DNA of 64,000 nt from Flavihumibacter stibioxidans (GTDB taxonomy: Bacteria; Bacteroidota; Bacteroidia; Chitinophagales; Chitinophagaceae): positions 1,506,001 to 1,570,000 of the forward strand of contig NZ_MBUA01000001.1 of the NCBI RefSeq assembly GCF_014332695.1, written 5' to 3'. A model generated the notes under the pieces. The model ran no database searches. It was given only the letters and a program-made list of their open reading frames with translations, and was not told the origin of the DNA. Shown piece after piece: positions 44,356-54,241 of this stretch; the stretch's first letter is position 1; each line of letters opens with the position of its first letter. Both the position numbers and the translations under genes were made by a program.

Positions 44356-46162
44356 ATGCGGCAGGAACCGGCTTTCCGTACCACTGAACTTTGCGGCTTC
44401 CATACATTACCAGGGCCAGTACCAGGAAGAGGCCAATGCTACCGATCAGCAAGGCGGTATCTTCGAGGCGAACCAGCACAAAAGTGAAAGCATACAGGCA
44501 ACTCAGCACAGCCCCAAAGATGAGCGCCGTTTTCCATAACCCGAAATGCCCTTTTGCATAAAGTGTTATCAGCGTGATGGTAGCGGTAGCTGCTAACCCA
44601 TATGCATAATCGAAAGCAATGAATTCACTGAAGGAAAGCAACAAGGTATAAAAAACAGATAATGCAATTCCGATCAGTACGTACTGGACAGGATGCACCG
44701 GATTTTTCTGCATCAGCTCAATGATAAAAAACAGCGAAAAGGTAAGCCCGATAAACAGGATGGCATATTTCGTACTCCTTTCAGTTTTCGAATACTGGTC
44801 AGCAGGTTGCAGCATGGTGACACCAAATGCAAATCCTTTTTCCTCAAAACCCTTGTCCAGCAACAATGTCCCGAAAGGAAGGTTGGCTTTATTGAAAGAC
44901 CAGCTCGCGGTGAAGCCACTGTCGTTCACGACCCTTTCTCCAGGCAGGTAATTGCCATCAAAAGAAGGGTTCTGCCAGGAGGAACGGATAGAAAAAAGGC
45001 TGTTACCGGCAAGTGGAATAAAATGCAGTTTTTCACTGCCCTTCAGTTTGATCTGCGAACGGAAGGCAATGGATTGGTTCAGTTTTTCGGGCAGCAATTC
45101 AAGAGGAGCGGATAAGCCGTTATCGGTAATGACTTTATTTGGTAATCCGGGCGACAGCTCAATGGATGAACCATCCAGGTTCACCATGATCTTTTCTTCA
45201 ATGCCCTTGATATCCGTGAGACCTGCACAGATCCTGCTTTCCTGCCATTTCACCGAGGCGGGATCAATCTCCCTTGGCAGCCTGATCACAAAGCGGCCGT
45301 CATAGTTAACGGTGGTTTTGTATAACAATACCTTGTAAATAGAACGGGGACGAACCTCGGGAAACATAATACTGTTCACCTGCTGGGTCTCGGGTAAGAT
45401 CGTCAGTTCTTTTCTCTCCGTAGTTTGCTTGCCGGCCGCATCGGTATGAATGACCTCATAAGGGAGTACCAGGAAAAATCCGGAAAGGGTCTGGCCGCTT
45501 CCCCATTTACTGCTGACCTCTTGCACTACCTGTTGTTGTCTTTCTTTTCGTTCACCCACCAGGTTGTTGATGAAGAGGGCCGGAATCATCATGAGCAGAA
45601 TGAGTACGCCGGTAATGATGCCTTTATAAAGAATGGCATTGGAAGTACGGCTAATGGGGTCGGGATGTGGGTTGTTGGTTACTTGTTCCATGATTATGAT
45701 TGATTGATTAGAATGCGCGATGGCGGAAACAGGTTTTTCGAAGTAGATGGCTGTCTCTTTGCGTACAGACCAGAACCCGACGAAAGCTGAGGCCGAAAGG
45801 AAGGCAGTGCCACCGGCCCACCACCCTAAAAATTCGGTGAGCCAGTTGCCGTCATAAAATGGCACGGAAACCAGTCCGGCCACCAGCCCATAACCGGTAA
45901 TTACCAGGAAAATGATTCCATAAAGCCTGGTGGTTTTCCCGCGGTAATCTGTTGACAGCCGGGAAAGGAATGGCAGGAGAAAAAACAGCAATACCAGTAT
46001 GGGAAGGCTACCCATGGCTGCAGCAATCGTAACGGGAATGACCAGGATCATATCTGACCAGTCCCACATAAAAACCGCCACCACCGTACTGATCAGTCCG
46101 AAAGCCAACAGGGTAAATACCCAGATTTTGAAGGCCATCAGCCTCGAGTTAACAGGTTCCAT
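44354..46162 (-). CDS. creD: CreD family inner-membrane protein with an extra N-terminal membrane domain
   Basis: A 602-residue membrane protein. Residues 158-602 match CreD (start MEQVTNNPHP, an N-terminal helix, a large soluble domain with PYEVIHTDAAGKQTTERKEL, and several C-terminal helices). Residues 1-150 are a separate region of four helices, as found in small membrane proteins next to creD. An in-frame Met158 at 45691 is preceded by an AT-rich spacer-like stretch (45692-45715) which reads through without stop, so this may be a recent fusion of two genes. CreD is linked to cell-envelope integrity and to beta-lactam and colicin responses in enterobacteria. It is the third gene of a unit with a winged-helix regulator, and has its own operator-like palindrome. 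Confidence 0.8.
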   Translation of the reverse strand: MEPVNSRLMAFKIWVFTLLAFGLISTVVAVFMWDWSDMILVIPVTIAAAMGSLPILVLLFFLLPFLSRLSTDYRGKTTRLYGIIFLVITGYGLVAGLVSVPFYDGNWLTEFLGWWAGGTAFLSASAFVGFWSVRKETAIYFEKPVSAIAHSNQSIIIMEQVTNNPHPDPISRTSNAILYKGIITGVLILLMMIPALFINNLVGERKERQQQVVQEVSSKWGSGQTLSGFFLVLPYEVIHTDAAGKQTTERKELTILPETQQVNSIMFPEVRPRSIYKVLLYKTTVNYDGRFVIRLPREIDPASVKWQESRICAGLTDIKGIEEKIMVNLDGSSIELSPGLPNKVITDNGLSAPLELLPEKLNQSIAFRSQIKLKGSEKLHFIPLAGNSLFSIRSSWQNPSFDGNYLPGERVVNDSGFTASWSFNKANLPFGTLLLDKGFEEKGFAFGVTMLQPADQYSKTERSTKYAILFIGLTFSLFFIIELMQKNPVHPVQYVLIGIALSVFYTLLLSFSEFIAFDYAYGLAATATITLITLYAKGHFGLWKTALIFGAVLSCLYAFTFVLVRLEDTALLIGSIGLFLVLALVMYGSRKVQWYGKPVPAA

Positions 46163-46173
46163 ATTTACAAAGC

Positions 46174-46190
46174 ACTTTTTATTTCAAAGT
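46174..46190 (-). promoter_or_regulatory. Operator-like palindrome before creD
   Basis: ACTTTT-TATTT-CAAAGT in the 44-bp gap between the regulator gene and creD. Within AGCACTTT...CAAAGTA it matches the site at 47149 in 18 of 20 positions. Likely a binding site of the regulator encoded beside it (inference). Confidence 0.6.
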
Positions 46191-46206
46191 ATAAAGGCAA
46201 AAAAAA

Positions 46207-46506
46207 TCAGTTGATAGAGCGGATCATTTTTTCGAGCGCTTCCAGGTGCAGTTTGAAGGCCTTCACTCCTGCTTTGGTCACCGAATAGGAAGTATTGGTC
46301 TTTCGCCCCACAAATCCCTTCTGCACCTTGATAAAACCATTTTCTTCCAGTGTTTTCAAATGGGTGGCCAGGTTACCGTCGGTCACTTCGATCAGTTCCT
46401 TCAGTTCATTGAAACTGAGGCTTTCGTTGACCATCAGGGAACTCATGATGCCCAGTCTTATCCGGCTGTCAAAGATTTTATTTAGTTGTCCGATTGGATT
46501 GATCAT
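46207..46506 (-). CDS. Winged-helix transcriptional regulator
   Basis: A 99-residue DNA-binding protein of the winged helix-turn-helix (HTH_34-like) kind found beside creD in Bacteroidota. The recognition helix is in SFNELKELIEVTDGNLATHLKTLEENGFI and the wing in GRKTNTSYSVTKAG (both given as key segments), a MarR/ArsR-like plan, without a visible ligand domain. It lies 6 bp after the membrane-protein gene and 44 bp before creD. Both flanking genes have an ACTTTG-N5-CAAAGT palindrome upstream, which makes this protein the natural candidate to bind it. Signal unknown. Confidence 0.87.
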   Translation of the reverse strand: MINPIGQLNKIFDSRIRLGIMSSLMVNESLSFNELKELIEVTDGNLATHLKTLEENGFIKVQKGFVGRKTNTSYSVTKAGVKAFKLHLEALEKMIRSIN

Positions 46507-46512
46507 GATGTT

Positions 46513-47142
46513 TCAGGATTTATTGCGCTCATATTTCCACCACATGGCAAATCCATATACAATGTGCAGTATGCCAAAACCGAATGCCCATGCTGGCAGG
46601 CCGGAACGCGGGATCCACAAACTTATGATGCCTGTAAGAATCTGGGCATAACCCAGCCATTTAATTTCTCCAAGGGTAAAGCGACTGCCATTTACCAGTG
46701 CCAGGCCATAAAAGATCAGTGAAGCCGGGGCAACCAGGGTATATTGCTTCAATTCCATCAGGCGCAGGATAAATATACCTCCCGCGGCCATTGGCAGCAG
46801 GGTATTCCACATCAGCCTGCGGGCGGTATTGCCCCAGATGGCAACTCCTTCCCTGCGGCTCCTGGCATAGGTAAAAAGGAAGGCGATCAGCACCGCCACA
46901 ATGAAAACCCCGCCAGCAATCTTCACCAGGTCCGATTTCAGGCAGTCGATGCAGGGAGCGGCCGAACCGTAATCGACGGAATAATATTCCCCAATCCTGT
47001 TGCTGGCCAGCCATGCACCTGCCAGCGCGCAGGCGCCTGCACCTACCCCGCTCCAGCCGCTCAGGCTGATGAAACGGCTGCTTTTTTCCATCATTTTCCG
47101 GATATCCTGCAAGGCGCTGAGGCCTGAAAGTTCAGTTGACAT
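46513..47142 (-). CDS. Membrane protein of the creD unit, function unknown
   Basis: A 209-residue protein with about six hydrophobic helices. It begins with a soluble stretch (residues 1-25), then helices at about 26-48, 70-95, 105-125 and 150-200. A motif Pro-Cys-Ile-Asp-Cys (residues about 62-66, APCIDCLK) carries two Cys in a periplasmic or cytoplasmic loop. It is the first gene of the three-gene unit and has a perfect ACTTTG-TAATT-CAAAGT palindrome six bases before its start codon. Function unknown; the neighbourhood suggests envelope stress. Confidence 0.78.
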   Translation of the reverse strand: MSTELSGLSALQDIRKMMEKSSRFISLSGWSGVGAGACALAGAWLASNRIGEYYSVDYGSAAPCIDCLKSDLVKIAGGVFIVAVLIAFLFTYARSRREGVAIWGNTARRLMWNTLLPMAAGGIFILRLMELKQYTLVAPASLIFYGLALVNGSRFTLGEIKWLGYAQILTGIISLWIPRSGLPAWAFGFGILHIVYGFAMWWKYERNKS

Positions 47143-47148
47143 AAAAGC

Positions 47149-47165
47149 ACTTTGTAATTCAAAGT
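47149..47165 (-). promoter_or_regulatory. Operator-like palindrome before the creD unit
   Basis: ACTTTG-TAATT-CAAAGT, a perfect 6-bp inverted repeat with a 5-base spacer, six bases upstream of ATG 47142. It repeats before creD at 46174. Read on the coding strand it also contains TTACTTTG, one base off the -7 consensus, so a bound repressor would block the promoter. Confidence 0.65.
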
Positions 47166-47244
47166 AATGAAGAAGCTTTCACATAACAAAATTTTCATTG
47201 TTTATACAAGTGTTAAAGTAATCCCATCGTTATTGGACATATAC

Positions 47245-47252
47245 TAAATTTG
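47245..47252 (+). promoter_or_regulatory. -7 promoter element TAAATTTG
   Basis: TAAATTTG fits TAnnTTTG and ends seven bases before the ATG at 47260. Confidence 0.5.
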
Positions 47253-47259
47253 CGGCTCT

Positions 47260-49785
47260 ATGGACTTGAGACCCAAATGCCAGCGCGCCATCGGGGTAAT
47301 GCTTACGCTGCTGATAACCTTATTCGCCCATGCCCAAAGCAAAACCATCCGGGGATATGTGAAGGATAGGCTTAGTGATGAACGCATTCCCTTCGCCTCG
47401 CTGAAATTCATCCAGTCGCAACACGGGCGGCTGTCGGATTCTGCCGGCACTTTTACGTTTTATTTTAATAACTGGCCTACTGATACCCTGGAAGTTACCT
47501 ATGTAGGTTACCAGGATGTGAGATTTGCCATCAGTCCCGATATTGCCGCCAGGCTTTCTAAAGACGGTGGCCAGTCGATCGATATTGTCATTGGAATGGA
47601 GAGAGGTAAACTTACCAGTGAGGTAATTGTGAAGACCAAGATCGACCGCGGTTACCTGATGTGGAAGCGGATCAACAAAAGGAAACCCTTCAACGACCGC
47701 TACCGTTTCAATTCCTTTACCTACGAATTGTATAACAAACTGGAACTGGACATCAACCGGTTCAACAAGGAAAAAATGAAAGAGATGGGCCCCCTCCGCC
47801 CATTCAGTTTTATTTTTGATAATGTGGACACCACAGAAGGGCAGCCCTTTCTTCCTGTTTACCTGACGGAAACCATTTCCGATTATTATTACCAGAAATC
47901 ACCCAGGCGCACGCGTGAAACGATCAAGGCGGTGAAAGCCATGGGGGTGGACAATGAAAGTGTCACCAAACTGTTGGGGGGAACCGAACAAAACGTCAAT
48001 GTTTACAACAATTACATTCCTGTCTTCGACAAACAGTTTGTGAGTCCCATCAGCGACAATGGCCCTGCCTATTATAAATACCAGGTACTCGACACCCAGT
48101 ATGTGGCCGGTCAGCGGCTCATCCATTTCCTGTTTACGGCACGGAGAAAGGGTGAGAATACTTTTGAAGGCGATGCCTGGGTACATGATCCCACCTGGGC
48201 CATCCAAAAAATGACCCTGAACCTGAGCAAGGAGGCAAACATCAATTTCGTGGAAAAGCTCAGCCTGATACAGGAATACAAACTGATCAATGATACCACC
48301 TGGTTCCTGTCAAAGGACAAGTTTGTGGTGGATGTTGCCCCCATCGGGAAAAACAGGCTGGGCGCCATCGGTCGTAAAACATCCACATACAGGGATGTGA
48401 TCGTCAACGAACCATTTATCCGCGATTCCATTGCCAAAAACAAAGTACAGTCGGAAATACTTTTCGCCGATGGGGCTTTGCAGAAAGCAGACAGTTTCTG
48501 GGTGGGAACCAGGCATGAATCCCTGAGCAAAAATGAACAGGCCATTTATTCCATGATTGACACCCTGCAAAAAATGCCCCTGTTCAACAAATATGTAAAC
48601 ACCCTCAACTTCCTTGCCACAGGCTATCGCAATGTAGGCAATTATGAGATCGGCCCCTGGTACAACTGGTTCACCGGAAATTCCTGGGAAGGATTCCGGA
48701 TGCGGTTTGACCTGGGCACTAACCCGAAATTCAACAAGGACCTATACCTGCACGGCTACCTGGCTTACGGCTTCGGCGACCGCGCTTTCAAATACAAGCT
48801 GGAAGGAAAATACCTGTTCAGCCGCCATCCCCGTTCGTATATTCATGGTAGTTATACAAAAGACCTTGATAACGGCCAGGTGTATTATGATGAGATCAGC
48901 ACCGATAATATCTTCGCGCTGGCCATCCGCAAATCAGGCATACCCATCAAGTTCATGCAGATCAAGGAAGCCAAGCTGGAATATTTCAGGGAATGGAACC
49001 CGGGGATATCGGCTACTTTCACCGGCATCCACAAGAGCTTTGATCCCTTGAAAAACCTTCCGCCAAAAGAAATATTCCTGCGCAATGGTGACAAGGGTGC
49101 TGCCCTCACCAATTTTGAAATGGGGGTTCGCGTACGCTTCGGTTACAATGAAAGATTCCTGGAAACCAATTTCAACCGCTTCAGCCTGGGAAGTTCCTAC
49201 CCGATACTTGAATTCATGTACGCAAGGGGATTTGCCGGCGTTTTTAACAGCGATTACAATTATGACAAGATCTACGGCAGCATCTCCGACTATATGAAGA
49301 TCGCGCCCTTCGGAAGCCTGTATTACAATTTCTTCGGTGGTAAAACCTATGGCACATTGCCTTATATGATGCTGAATGTGATGCCGGGTAACGAGATCTA
49401 TTATTACAACAAATACGCCTTCAACCTGATGCAGCGTTTTGAGTATATCAGTGACCGTTATGCGGGATTCAACCTCGAGCATAATATCGGCAACGGCCTG
49501 TTCAAGTATATCCCCTTAACGCGCAAATTGAAGTTCCGGCAGTTCTGGAGCGCCAAGGGTATAACGGGAGCCATAACCGAAGCCAACAAAACGCTGAACT
49601 TTGACAACCCCTATAACCAGTTCAAGGACCTCGACGGCAAACTGTACCTCGAGCTGGGAACCGGTGTGGACAATATCTTCAAGGTATTCAGGCTGGATTT
49701 TGTCTGGAGGCTTGCTCCGCGCCCGCTGCCTGTTGACCGGGTAAGCCGTTTTGGTATTTTCGGAAGTTTCCGGCTGGCATTCTGA
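47260..49785 (+). CDS. DUF5686 family outer-membrane protein with carboxypeptidase-like regulatory domain
   Basis: An 841-residue exported protein. After a signal peptide ending near HAQ, residues about 28-110 form a carboxypeptidase-regulatory-like (CarbopepD_reg_2) beta-sandwich ([21 protein letters not shown]), followed by the DUF5686 region and a C-terminal barrel ending FGSFRLAF, with the terminal Phe of outer-membrane proteins. Proteins of this kind are common in Bacteroidota and are linked to surface polymers and envelope assembly, but no enzymatic activity is known. It is divergent from the creD unit (117 bp) with its own -7 box, and precedes glpK by 46 bp. Confidence 0.87.
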   Translation: MDLRPKCQRAIGVMLTLLITLFAHAQSKTIRGYVKDRLSDERIPFASLKFIQSQHGRLSDSAGTFTFYFNNWPTDTLEVTYVGYQDVRFAISPDIAARLSKDGGQSIDIVIGMERGKLTSEVIVKTKIDRGYLMWKRINKRKPFNDRYRFNSFTYELYNKLELDINRFNKEKMKEMGPLRPFSFIFDNVDTTEGQPFLPVYLTETISDYYYQKSPRRTRETIKAVKAMGVDNESVTKLLGGTEQNVNVYNNYIPVFDKQFVSPISDNGPAYYKYQVLDTQYVAGQRLIHFLFTARRKGENTFEGDAWVHDPTWAIQKMTLNLSKEANINFVEKLSLIQEYKLINDTTWFLSKDKFVVDVAPIGKNRLGAIGRKTSTYRDVIVNEPFIRDSIAKNKVQSEILFADGALQKADSFWVGTRHESLSKNEQAIYSMIDTLQKMPLFNKYVNTLNFLATGYRNVGNYEIGPWYNWFTGNSWEGFRMRFDLGTNPKFNKDLYLHGYLAYGFGDRAFKYKLEGKYLFSRHPRSYIHGSYTKDLDNGQVYYDEISTDNIFALAIRKSGIPIKFMQIKEAKLEYFREWNPGISATFTGIHKSFDPLKNLPPKEIFLRNGDKGAALTNFEMGVRVRFGYNERFLETNFNRFSLGSSYPILEFMYARGFAGVFNSDYNYDKIYGSISDYMKIAPFGSLYYNFFGGKTYGTLPYMMLNVMPGNEIYYYNKYAFNLMQRFEYISDRYAGFNLEHNIGNGLFKYIPLTRKLKFRQFWSAKGITGAITEANKTLNFDNPYNQFKDLDGKLYLELGTGVDNIFKVFRLDFVWRLAPRPLPVDRVSRFGIFGSFRLAF

Positions 49786-49831
49786 TATCCAACTGTTTTT
49801 TGCTTATCTTAAAAAGCCAAAAACAGATTGC

Positions 49832-51331
49832 ATGTCGGAAAAATATATTCTCGCCCTTGACCAGGGTACAACAAGTTCCAGGGCCATTCTTTTTGACAAG
49901 TACGGGCAGATTTGCCATGTAGCACAAAAGGAGTTTACCCAGCTCTACCCCCATCCCGGCTGGGTGGAACATGATGCCGAAGAAATCTGGGCTTCACAGT
50001 TTTCCGTGCTGGCAGAAACGATGGCCAAAGCTTCCATCACCACTTCCGATATTGCGGCAATGGGTATCACCAACCAGCGAGAAACGACGGTGGTATGGGA
50101 CAGGAATACCTCACGCCCGATATACAATGCTATTGTATGGCAGGACCGGCGCACCGCATCGTTTTGTGACAGGTTAAAAGCCGATGGACTGGCACCCATG
50201 ATCCAGCAAAAAACCGGACTGGTGCCGGATGCCTATTTCTCCGCCACCAAACTGAAATGGATACTCGATAATGTCAGCGGCGCCCGCGAGAAAGCGGTCA
50301 AAGGCGAACTGGCATTCGGCACCATCGACTGCTGGCTTTCCTGGAAACTTACTAACGGTAAGGTACATGTGACCGACGTGTCCAATGCGTCCCGTACCAT
50401 GCTCATGAATATTGAAACCTGTGAGTGGGATACTGACCTGTTGAAACTATTTGACATACCTGCATCTGTGCTGCCTGAAATCATTCCCAGCAGCCGGGTC
50501 TATGCGGTGAGTGAATCGGTGGTAAAAAGCGCCAATATTCCACTGGCAGGCATCGCAGGCGACCAGCAGGCCGCCCTCTTTGGACAACAGTGTACTTCGC
50601 CTGGCATGGTAAAAAATACTTATGGTACCGGCTGCTTTATGCTGATGCATACCGGCGATAAAATCGTTCATTCGGCCAATAACCTGCTGACCACCGTAGC
50701 CTGGAAAATCAATAACCGGGTGGAATATGCCGTGGAAGGCAGCATCTTCATTGGCGGCGCCGTGGTACAGTGGTTAAGAGATGGACTGCACCTGATCCGC
50801 TCCTCCGCTGATATTGAAGAACTGGCTTCAAAAGTAAAGGACACCGATGGCGTATATATGGTGCCCGCATTTGCAGGCCTGGGAGCACCCCACTGGAACC
50901 AGCATGCAAGGGGAGCGGTGTTTGGCCTGACAAGAGGTACCACCAAGGCGCATATTGCAAGGGCATGCCTGGAAAGCATCGCCTACCAGACCAGGGATGT
51001 ACTGAAAGCAATGGAATCGGATGCCGGACTTCCCATCAGGGAATTACGGGTGGATGGCGGCGCCACCATCAATAACCTGCTGATGCAGTTTCAGTGCGAC
51101 GTATTGCAGGTTCCTGTAGTAAGGCCGGAAGTATATGAAACCACCGCCCTGGGAGCAGCCTACCTGGCCGGACTGGGGGTTGGCTACTGGGAAAGTATCG
51201 CAGACATACAGCAGCAATGGAAGGCCGCCAAACATTTTTTCCCGCAGCACACTGCAGATGAAATGGCCCCCTATATCAAAGGCTGGAACCGGGCAGTGAA
51301 AGCAAGTATTGCCTGGGCGGATGCAGAATAG
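49832..51331 (+). CDS. glpK: Glycerol kinase
   Basis: A 499-residue FGGY-family kinase that phosphorylates glycerol to glycerol 3-phosphate. The N-terminal phosphate-binding [10 protein letters not shown] (about 10-19) and the conserved [13 protein letters not shown] and [16 protein letters not shown] are intact. The start MSEKYILAL fits family length; a longer frame to 49751 overlaps the DUF5686 gene. It begins a glpK-glpD-glpF run (gaps 85 and 11 bp) for uptake and use of glycerol. No regulator gene for it is seen in the window. Confidence 0.96.
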   Translation: MSEKYILALDQGTTSSRAILFDKYGQICHVAQKEFTQLYPHPGWVEHDAEEIWASQFSVLAETMAKASITTSDIAAMGITNQRETTVVWDRNTSRPIYNAIVWQDRRTASFCDRLKADGLAPMIQQKTGLVPDAYFSATKLKWILDNVSGAREKAVKGELAFGTIDCWLSWKLTNGKVHVTDVSNASRTMLMNIETCEWDTDLLKLFDIPASVLPEIIPSSRVYAVSESVVKSANIPLAGIAGDQQAALFGQQCTSPGMVKNTYGTGCFMLMHTGDKIVHSANNLLTTVAWKINNRVEYAVEGSIFIGGAVVQWLRDGLHLIRSSADIEELASKVKDTDGVYMVPAFAGLGAPHWNQHARGAVFGLTRGTTKAHIARACLESIAYQTRDVLKAMESDAGLPIRELRVDGGATINNLLMQFQCDVLQVPVVRPEVYETTALGAAYLAGLGVGYWESIADIQQQWKAAKHFFPQHTADEMAPYIKGWNRAVKASIAWADAE

Positions 51332-51416
51332 TGTTGGTGCGGTGGATGGAGAATAACGATGGTGCAGCGGAGTATAGTGAAAGGGTGAACTGAAAAAGAG
51401 AACCAGAAAATAAGAG

Positions 51417-52982
51417 ATGAAGAGAGAACAAATGATCAGTGCGTTGAAAAGCACATCCCGGTGGGATGTATGCATTGTAGGCGGCGGCGCAACAGGATTA
51501 GGCATTGCCATTGATGCGGCATCACGGGGATACAAAACGGTGCTGCTGGAACAATTTGATTTTGCAAAGGGCACATCATCGCGGTCCACAAAACTGGTAC
51601 ACGGCGGAGTGCGTTACCTCCAGCAGGGAAATGTGAAACTGGTAATGGAAGCCCTGCGCGAAAGAGGTTTACTTCGTCGCAATGCCCCCCACCTGGTGAA
51701 AAACCAATCCTTCCTGTTGCCCAATTACAAATGGTGGGAAGGCCCTTTTTATGGGATCGGACTGAAAATCTATGACTGGATGGCTGGCGACCTGGGGCTG
51801 GGATCTTCGGTTTTCCTTTCCCGTGAGGAAACCCTGGAACGTGCTCCCACACTGGACCCGGAGGGTTTAAGGGGAGGGGTACTGTACCAGGACGGACAAT
51901 TTGACGATGCAAGGCTGGCCATCAACCTGGCACAAACAGCGGCAGAACAGAATGGTGTGGTAGTCAACTATGTGAAAGTGAACAGGCTGCTGAAGGAAAA
52001 TGACAAAATCACCGGTGTGGAAGCCTCGGATATGCTTAACGGTGAGGTATACACGATCAATGCGGCTGTTGTCATCAACGCTACCGGTATATTCACGGAC
52101 AGGCTGCGTCATGCCGATGACCCGGCAAAGGCACCGGTATTATCATTAAGCCAGGGCACCCACCTGGTGGTAGACCAGAAATTCCTTCCCGGCGATACAG
52201 CCATCCTGATACCGGAAACGTCTGACGGCAGGGTGTTGTTTGCCGTACCCTGGCACCAGAAACTTATTATTGGCACAACCGATATTCCGGTGTCACAGCC
52301 AACTGAGGAGCCTGTTCCAAAAGAGGAAGAGATCACATTCATACTGGAAAATATTCGTGTATACCTGGCCGGGGATCCGAAACGCGAGGATGTAAAATCC
52401 GTTTTCTCAGGGCTTCGTCCCCTGGTGAAAGGATCAGCCGGCAGTACGGCTGCGTTATCACGCGATCATTTTATTGAGGTGAGTGAAAGCGGGCTCGTCA
52501 GTATCACCGGTGGCAAATGGACCACCTACCGCAAGATGGCGGAAGATGCGCTGAATGTGGCCATCCGGCAAAAACTATTGCCCGATAAGCCATGCACCAC
52601 TCCCCTGCTTTCCATTCACGGGGCAAAGGAAGTGAAGGATTATGCAGAGCATGGGTACTACTACGGAACCGACCTGGAAAAGATCAGGGCACTGGAAAAG
52701 GAAAATCCCGAATGGTCCGAAAAGATCCATCCGAACCTGCCATACAATAAAGCTGAGATCATCTGGGCAGCAAGGGAGGAAATGTGTATGACCGTAGACG
52801 ATGCCTTGTCCCGCCGAACCCGCGCACTTTTGCTGGATGCCCGGGCCGCCATTGAATCAGCACCTGCAGTAGCGCATATACTTGCCAGTGAGCTTCACCG
52901 CGATACGGCATGGGAACAGGACCAGGTAGACATATTTACCGCCATTGCCGTCAACTATTTACCCTATAAATCATCTAATTAA
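51417..52982 (+). CDS. glpD: Glycerol-3-phosphate dehydrogenase (FAD, aerobic type)
   Basis: A 521-residue membrane-associated flavoenzyme that oxidises glycerol 3-phosphate to dihydroxyacetone phosphate and passes electrons to quinone. The FAD-binding GGGATGLGIAIDAASRGY is at about 22-39, the GTSSRSTKLVHGGVRYLQ segment near 55-72 is diagnostic, and the C-terminal domain is of the GlpD type. The protein follows glpK and precedes glpF. Confidence 0.96.
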   Translation: MKREQMISALKSTSRWDVCIVGGGATGLGIAIDAASRGYKTVLLEQFDFAKGTSSRSTKLVHGGVRYLQQGNVKLVMEALRERGLLRRNAPHLVKNQSFLLPNYKWWEGPFYGIGLKIYDWMAGDLGLGSSVFLSREETLERAPTLDPEGLRGGVLYQDGQFDDARLAINLAQTAAEQNGVVVNYVKVNRLLKENDKITGVEASDMLNGEVYTINAAVVINATGIFTDRLRHADDPAKAPVLSLSQGTHLVVDQKFLPGDTAILIPETSDGRVLFAVPWHQKLIIGTTDIPVSQPTEEPVPKEEEITFILENIRVYLAGDPKREDVKSVFSGLRPLVKGSAGSTAALSRDHFIEVSESGLVSITGGKWTTYRKMAEDALNVAIRQKLLPDKPCTTPLLSIHGAKEVKDYAEHGYYYGTDLEKIRALEKENPEWSEKIHPNLPYNKAEIIWAAREEMCMTVDDALSRRTRALLLDARAAIESAPAVAHILASELHRDTAWEQDQVDIFTAIAVNYLPYKSSN

Positions 52983-52993
52983 ATCTAACCAGG

Positions 52994-53701
52994 ATGCATC
53001 CTTACCTTGCAGAATTTATCGGAACGGCCATACTGATAGCTTTTGGAAATGGCGTGGTAGCCAACGTATTACTGAATAAATCAAAAGGACAAAACAGCGG
53101 CTGGATCGTGATTTCCTTCGGCTGGTCCATGGCGGTTTTTGTAGGGGTTTATGCTGTGTCAAAATACAGCGGCGCCCACCTGAACCCTGCGGTATCCATC
53201 TGTCTTGCCTTAACCGGCAAATTCAGCTGGGCTGATGTTCCCTATTACATATTGGCACAGGTTGCCGGTGGGTTTTCCGGATCGGTACTGATGTGGCTGA
53301 CCTACCGCAACCATTTCGATGTTACAGAAGATACTACCGCCAAACTGGCCATCTTCAGCACCATTCCGGCCATCCGCAACCCGGTATTCAACCTGGTAAC
53401 GGAAACAGTTGCCACTGCTATCTTCCTGTTCCTGGTACTGATGATCATTTCTCCTTCCGATAACCACGGCGCACTGGAAGCATTACCTGTAGCTTTCCTG
53501 GTGCTGGCTGTCGGTTTATCATTGGGTGGACCTACCGGGTACGCCATCAATCCGGCACGTGACCTGGGACCAAGGATTGCGCATACCGTTTTGCCTATAG
53601 GTAAAAAAGGCAGCAGCGACTGGGCCTATGCCTGGGTGCCCATTGTGGGTCCCATCCTCGGCGCCATTATCGCCGCCCTCACCTTTAACGCCTTGCAATA
53701 A
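52994..53701 (+). CDS. glpF: Glycerol uptake facilitator (aquaglyceroporin)
   Basis: A 235-residue MIP channel with six helices and the two pore motifs, GAHLNPAVSI (NPA 64-66) and GYAINPARDLGPR (NPA near 186-188). The Asp after the second NPAR, as in NPARD, marks the glycerol-conducting branch rather than water-only aquaporins. It completes the glpK-glpD-glpF set with an 11-bp gap from glpD. A heptamer repeat lies directly after the stop codon. Confidence 0.94.
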   Translation: MHPYLAEFIGTAILIAFGNGVVANVLLNKSKGQNSGWIVISFGWSMAVFVGVYAVSKYSGAHLNPAVSICLALTGKFSWADVPYYILAQVAGGFSGSVLMWLTYRNHFDVTEDTTAKLAIFSTIPAIRNPVFNLVTETVATAIFLFLVLMIISPSDNHGALEALPVAFLVLAVGLSLGGPTGYAINPARDLGPRIAHTVLPIGKKGSSDWAYAWVPIVGPILGAIIAALTFNALQ

Positions 53702-53703
53702 CC

Positions 53704-53727
53704 CATTCACCATTCACCATTCACCAT
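53704..53727. repeat. Heptanucleotide repeat (CATTCAC)3
   Basis: Three perfect CATTCAC units plus CATC fill almost the whole 27-bp gap between the glpF stop and the ATG at 53729, covering the place where a ribosome-binding site would be. Confidence 0.8.
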
Positions 53728-53728
53728 C

Positions 53729-54241
53729 ATGAAGCCCCTCCTCCTTTTCGCCCTCCTCTTCTCGTTCAACCTCGCCGGCGCACAGTCACCGGAATCAAAA
53801 TTATCATCCCTTGGCATTACCTTACCTGCAGTAAAGAAACCGGTTGCCAACTATGTGAATGTGGTACAAAGCGGCAACCTGCTTTTCCTGTCGGGCAAAG
53901 GCCCTTCCAGGCCTGATGGCACTGATATAACAGGTAAGCTGGGAAAAGACCTGAATATTGAACAGGGCTATGAAGCAGCGCGCCTGGTAGCCATTAATCA
54001 CCTGGCAGTACTGAAAGATTACCTGGGCGACCTGGGTCGGGTTAAACGCATAGTAAAAGTGCTGGGTATGGTCGGTTCCGAAAGCCATTTCACAGACCAG
54101 CCCAAAGTGATGAACGGATATTCAGACCTGATGGTAGCCGTGTTCGGCGAAAAGGGAAAACATGCCCGTTCTGCTGTTGGCATGATTTCCCTTCCCAATA
54201 ATATTGCCGTGGAAGTAGAGGTTATTGTTGAGATTGATTGA
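53729..54241 (+). CDS. Exported RidA/YjgF-family protein
   Basis: A 170-residue protein. The first 19 residues are a signal peptide (LLLFALLFSFNLAGAQ), which is unusual for RidA enamine/imine deaminases that act in the cytoplasm. The body has the RidA plan (FLSGKGPSRPDG, SDLMVAVFGEKGKHARSAVGMISLPNNIAVEVEVIVEI) and keeps the substrate-contact Arg (in ARSAVG). It begins 27 bp after glpF and its last 20 bases overlap the 3' end of the convergent TraB/GumN gene. The periplasmic substrate is unknown; lack of any known exported imine metabolite makes a non-enzymatic role possible. Confidence 0.85.
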   Translation: MKPLLLFALLFSFNLAGAQSPESKLSSLGITLPAVKKPVANYVNVVQSGNLLFLSGKGPSRPDGTDITGKLGKDLNIEQGYEAARLVAINHLAVLKDYLGDLGRVKRIVKVLGMVGSESHFTDQPKVMNGYSDLMVAVFGEKGKHARSAVGMISLPNNIAVEVEVIVEID

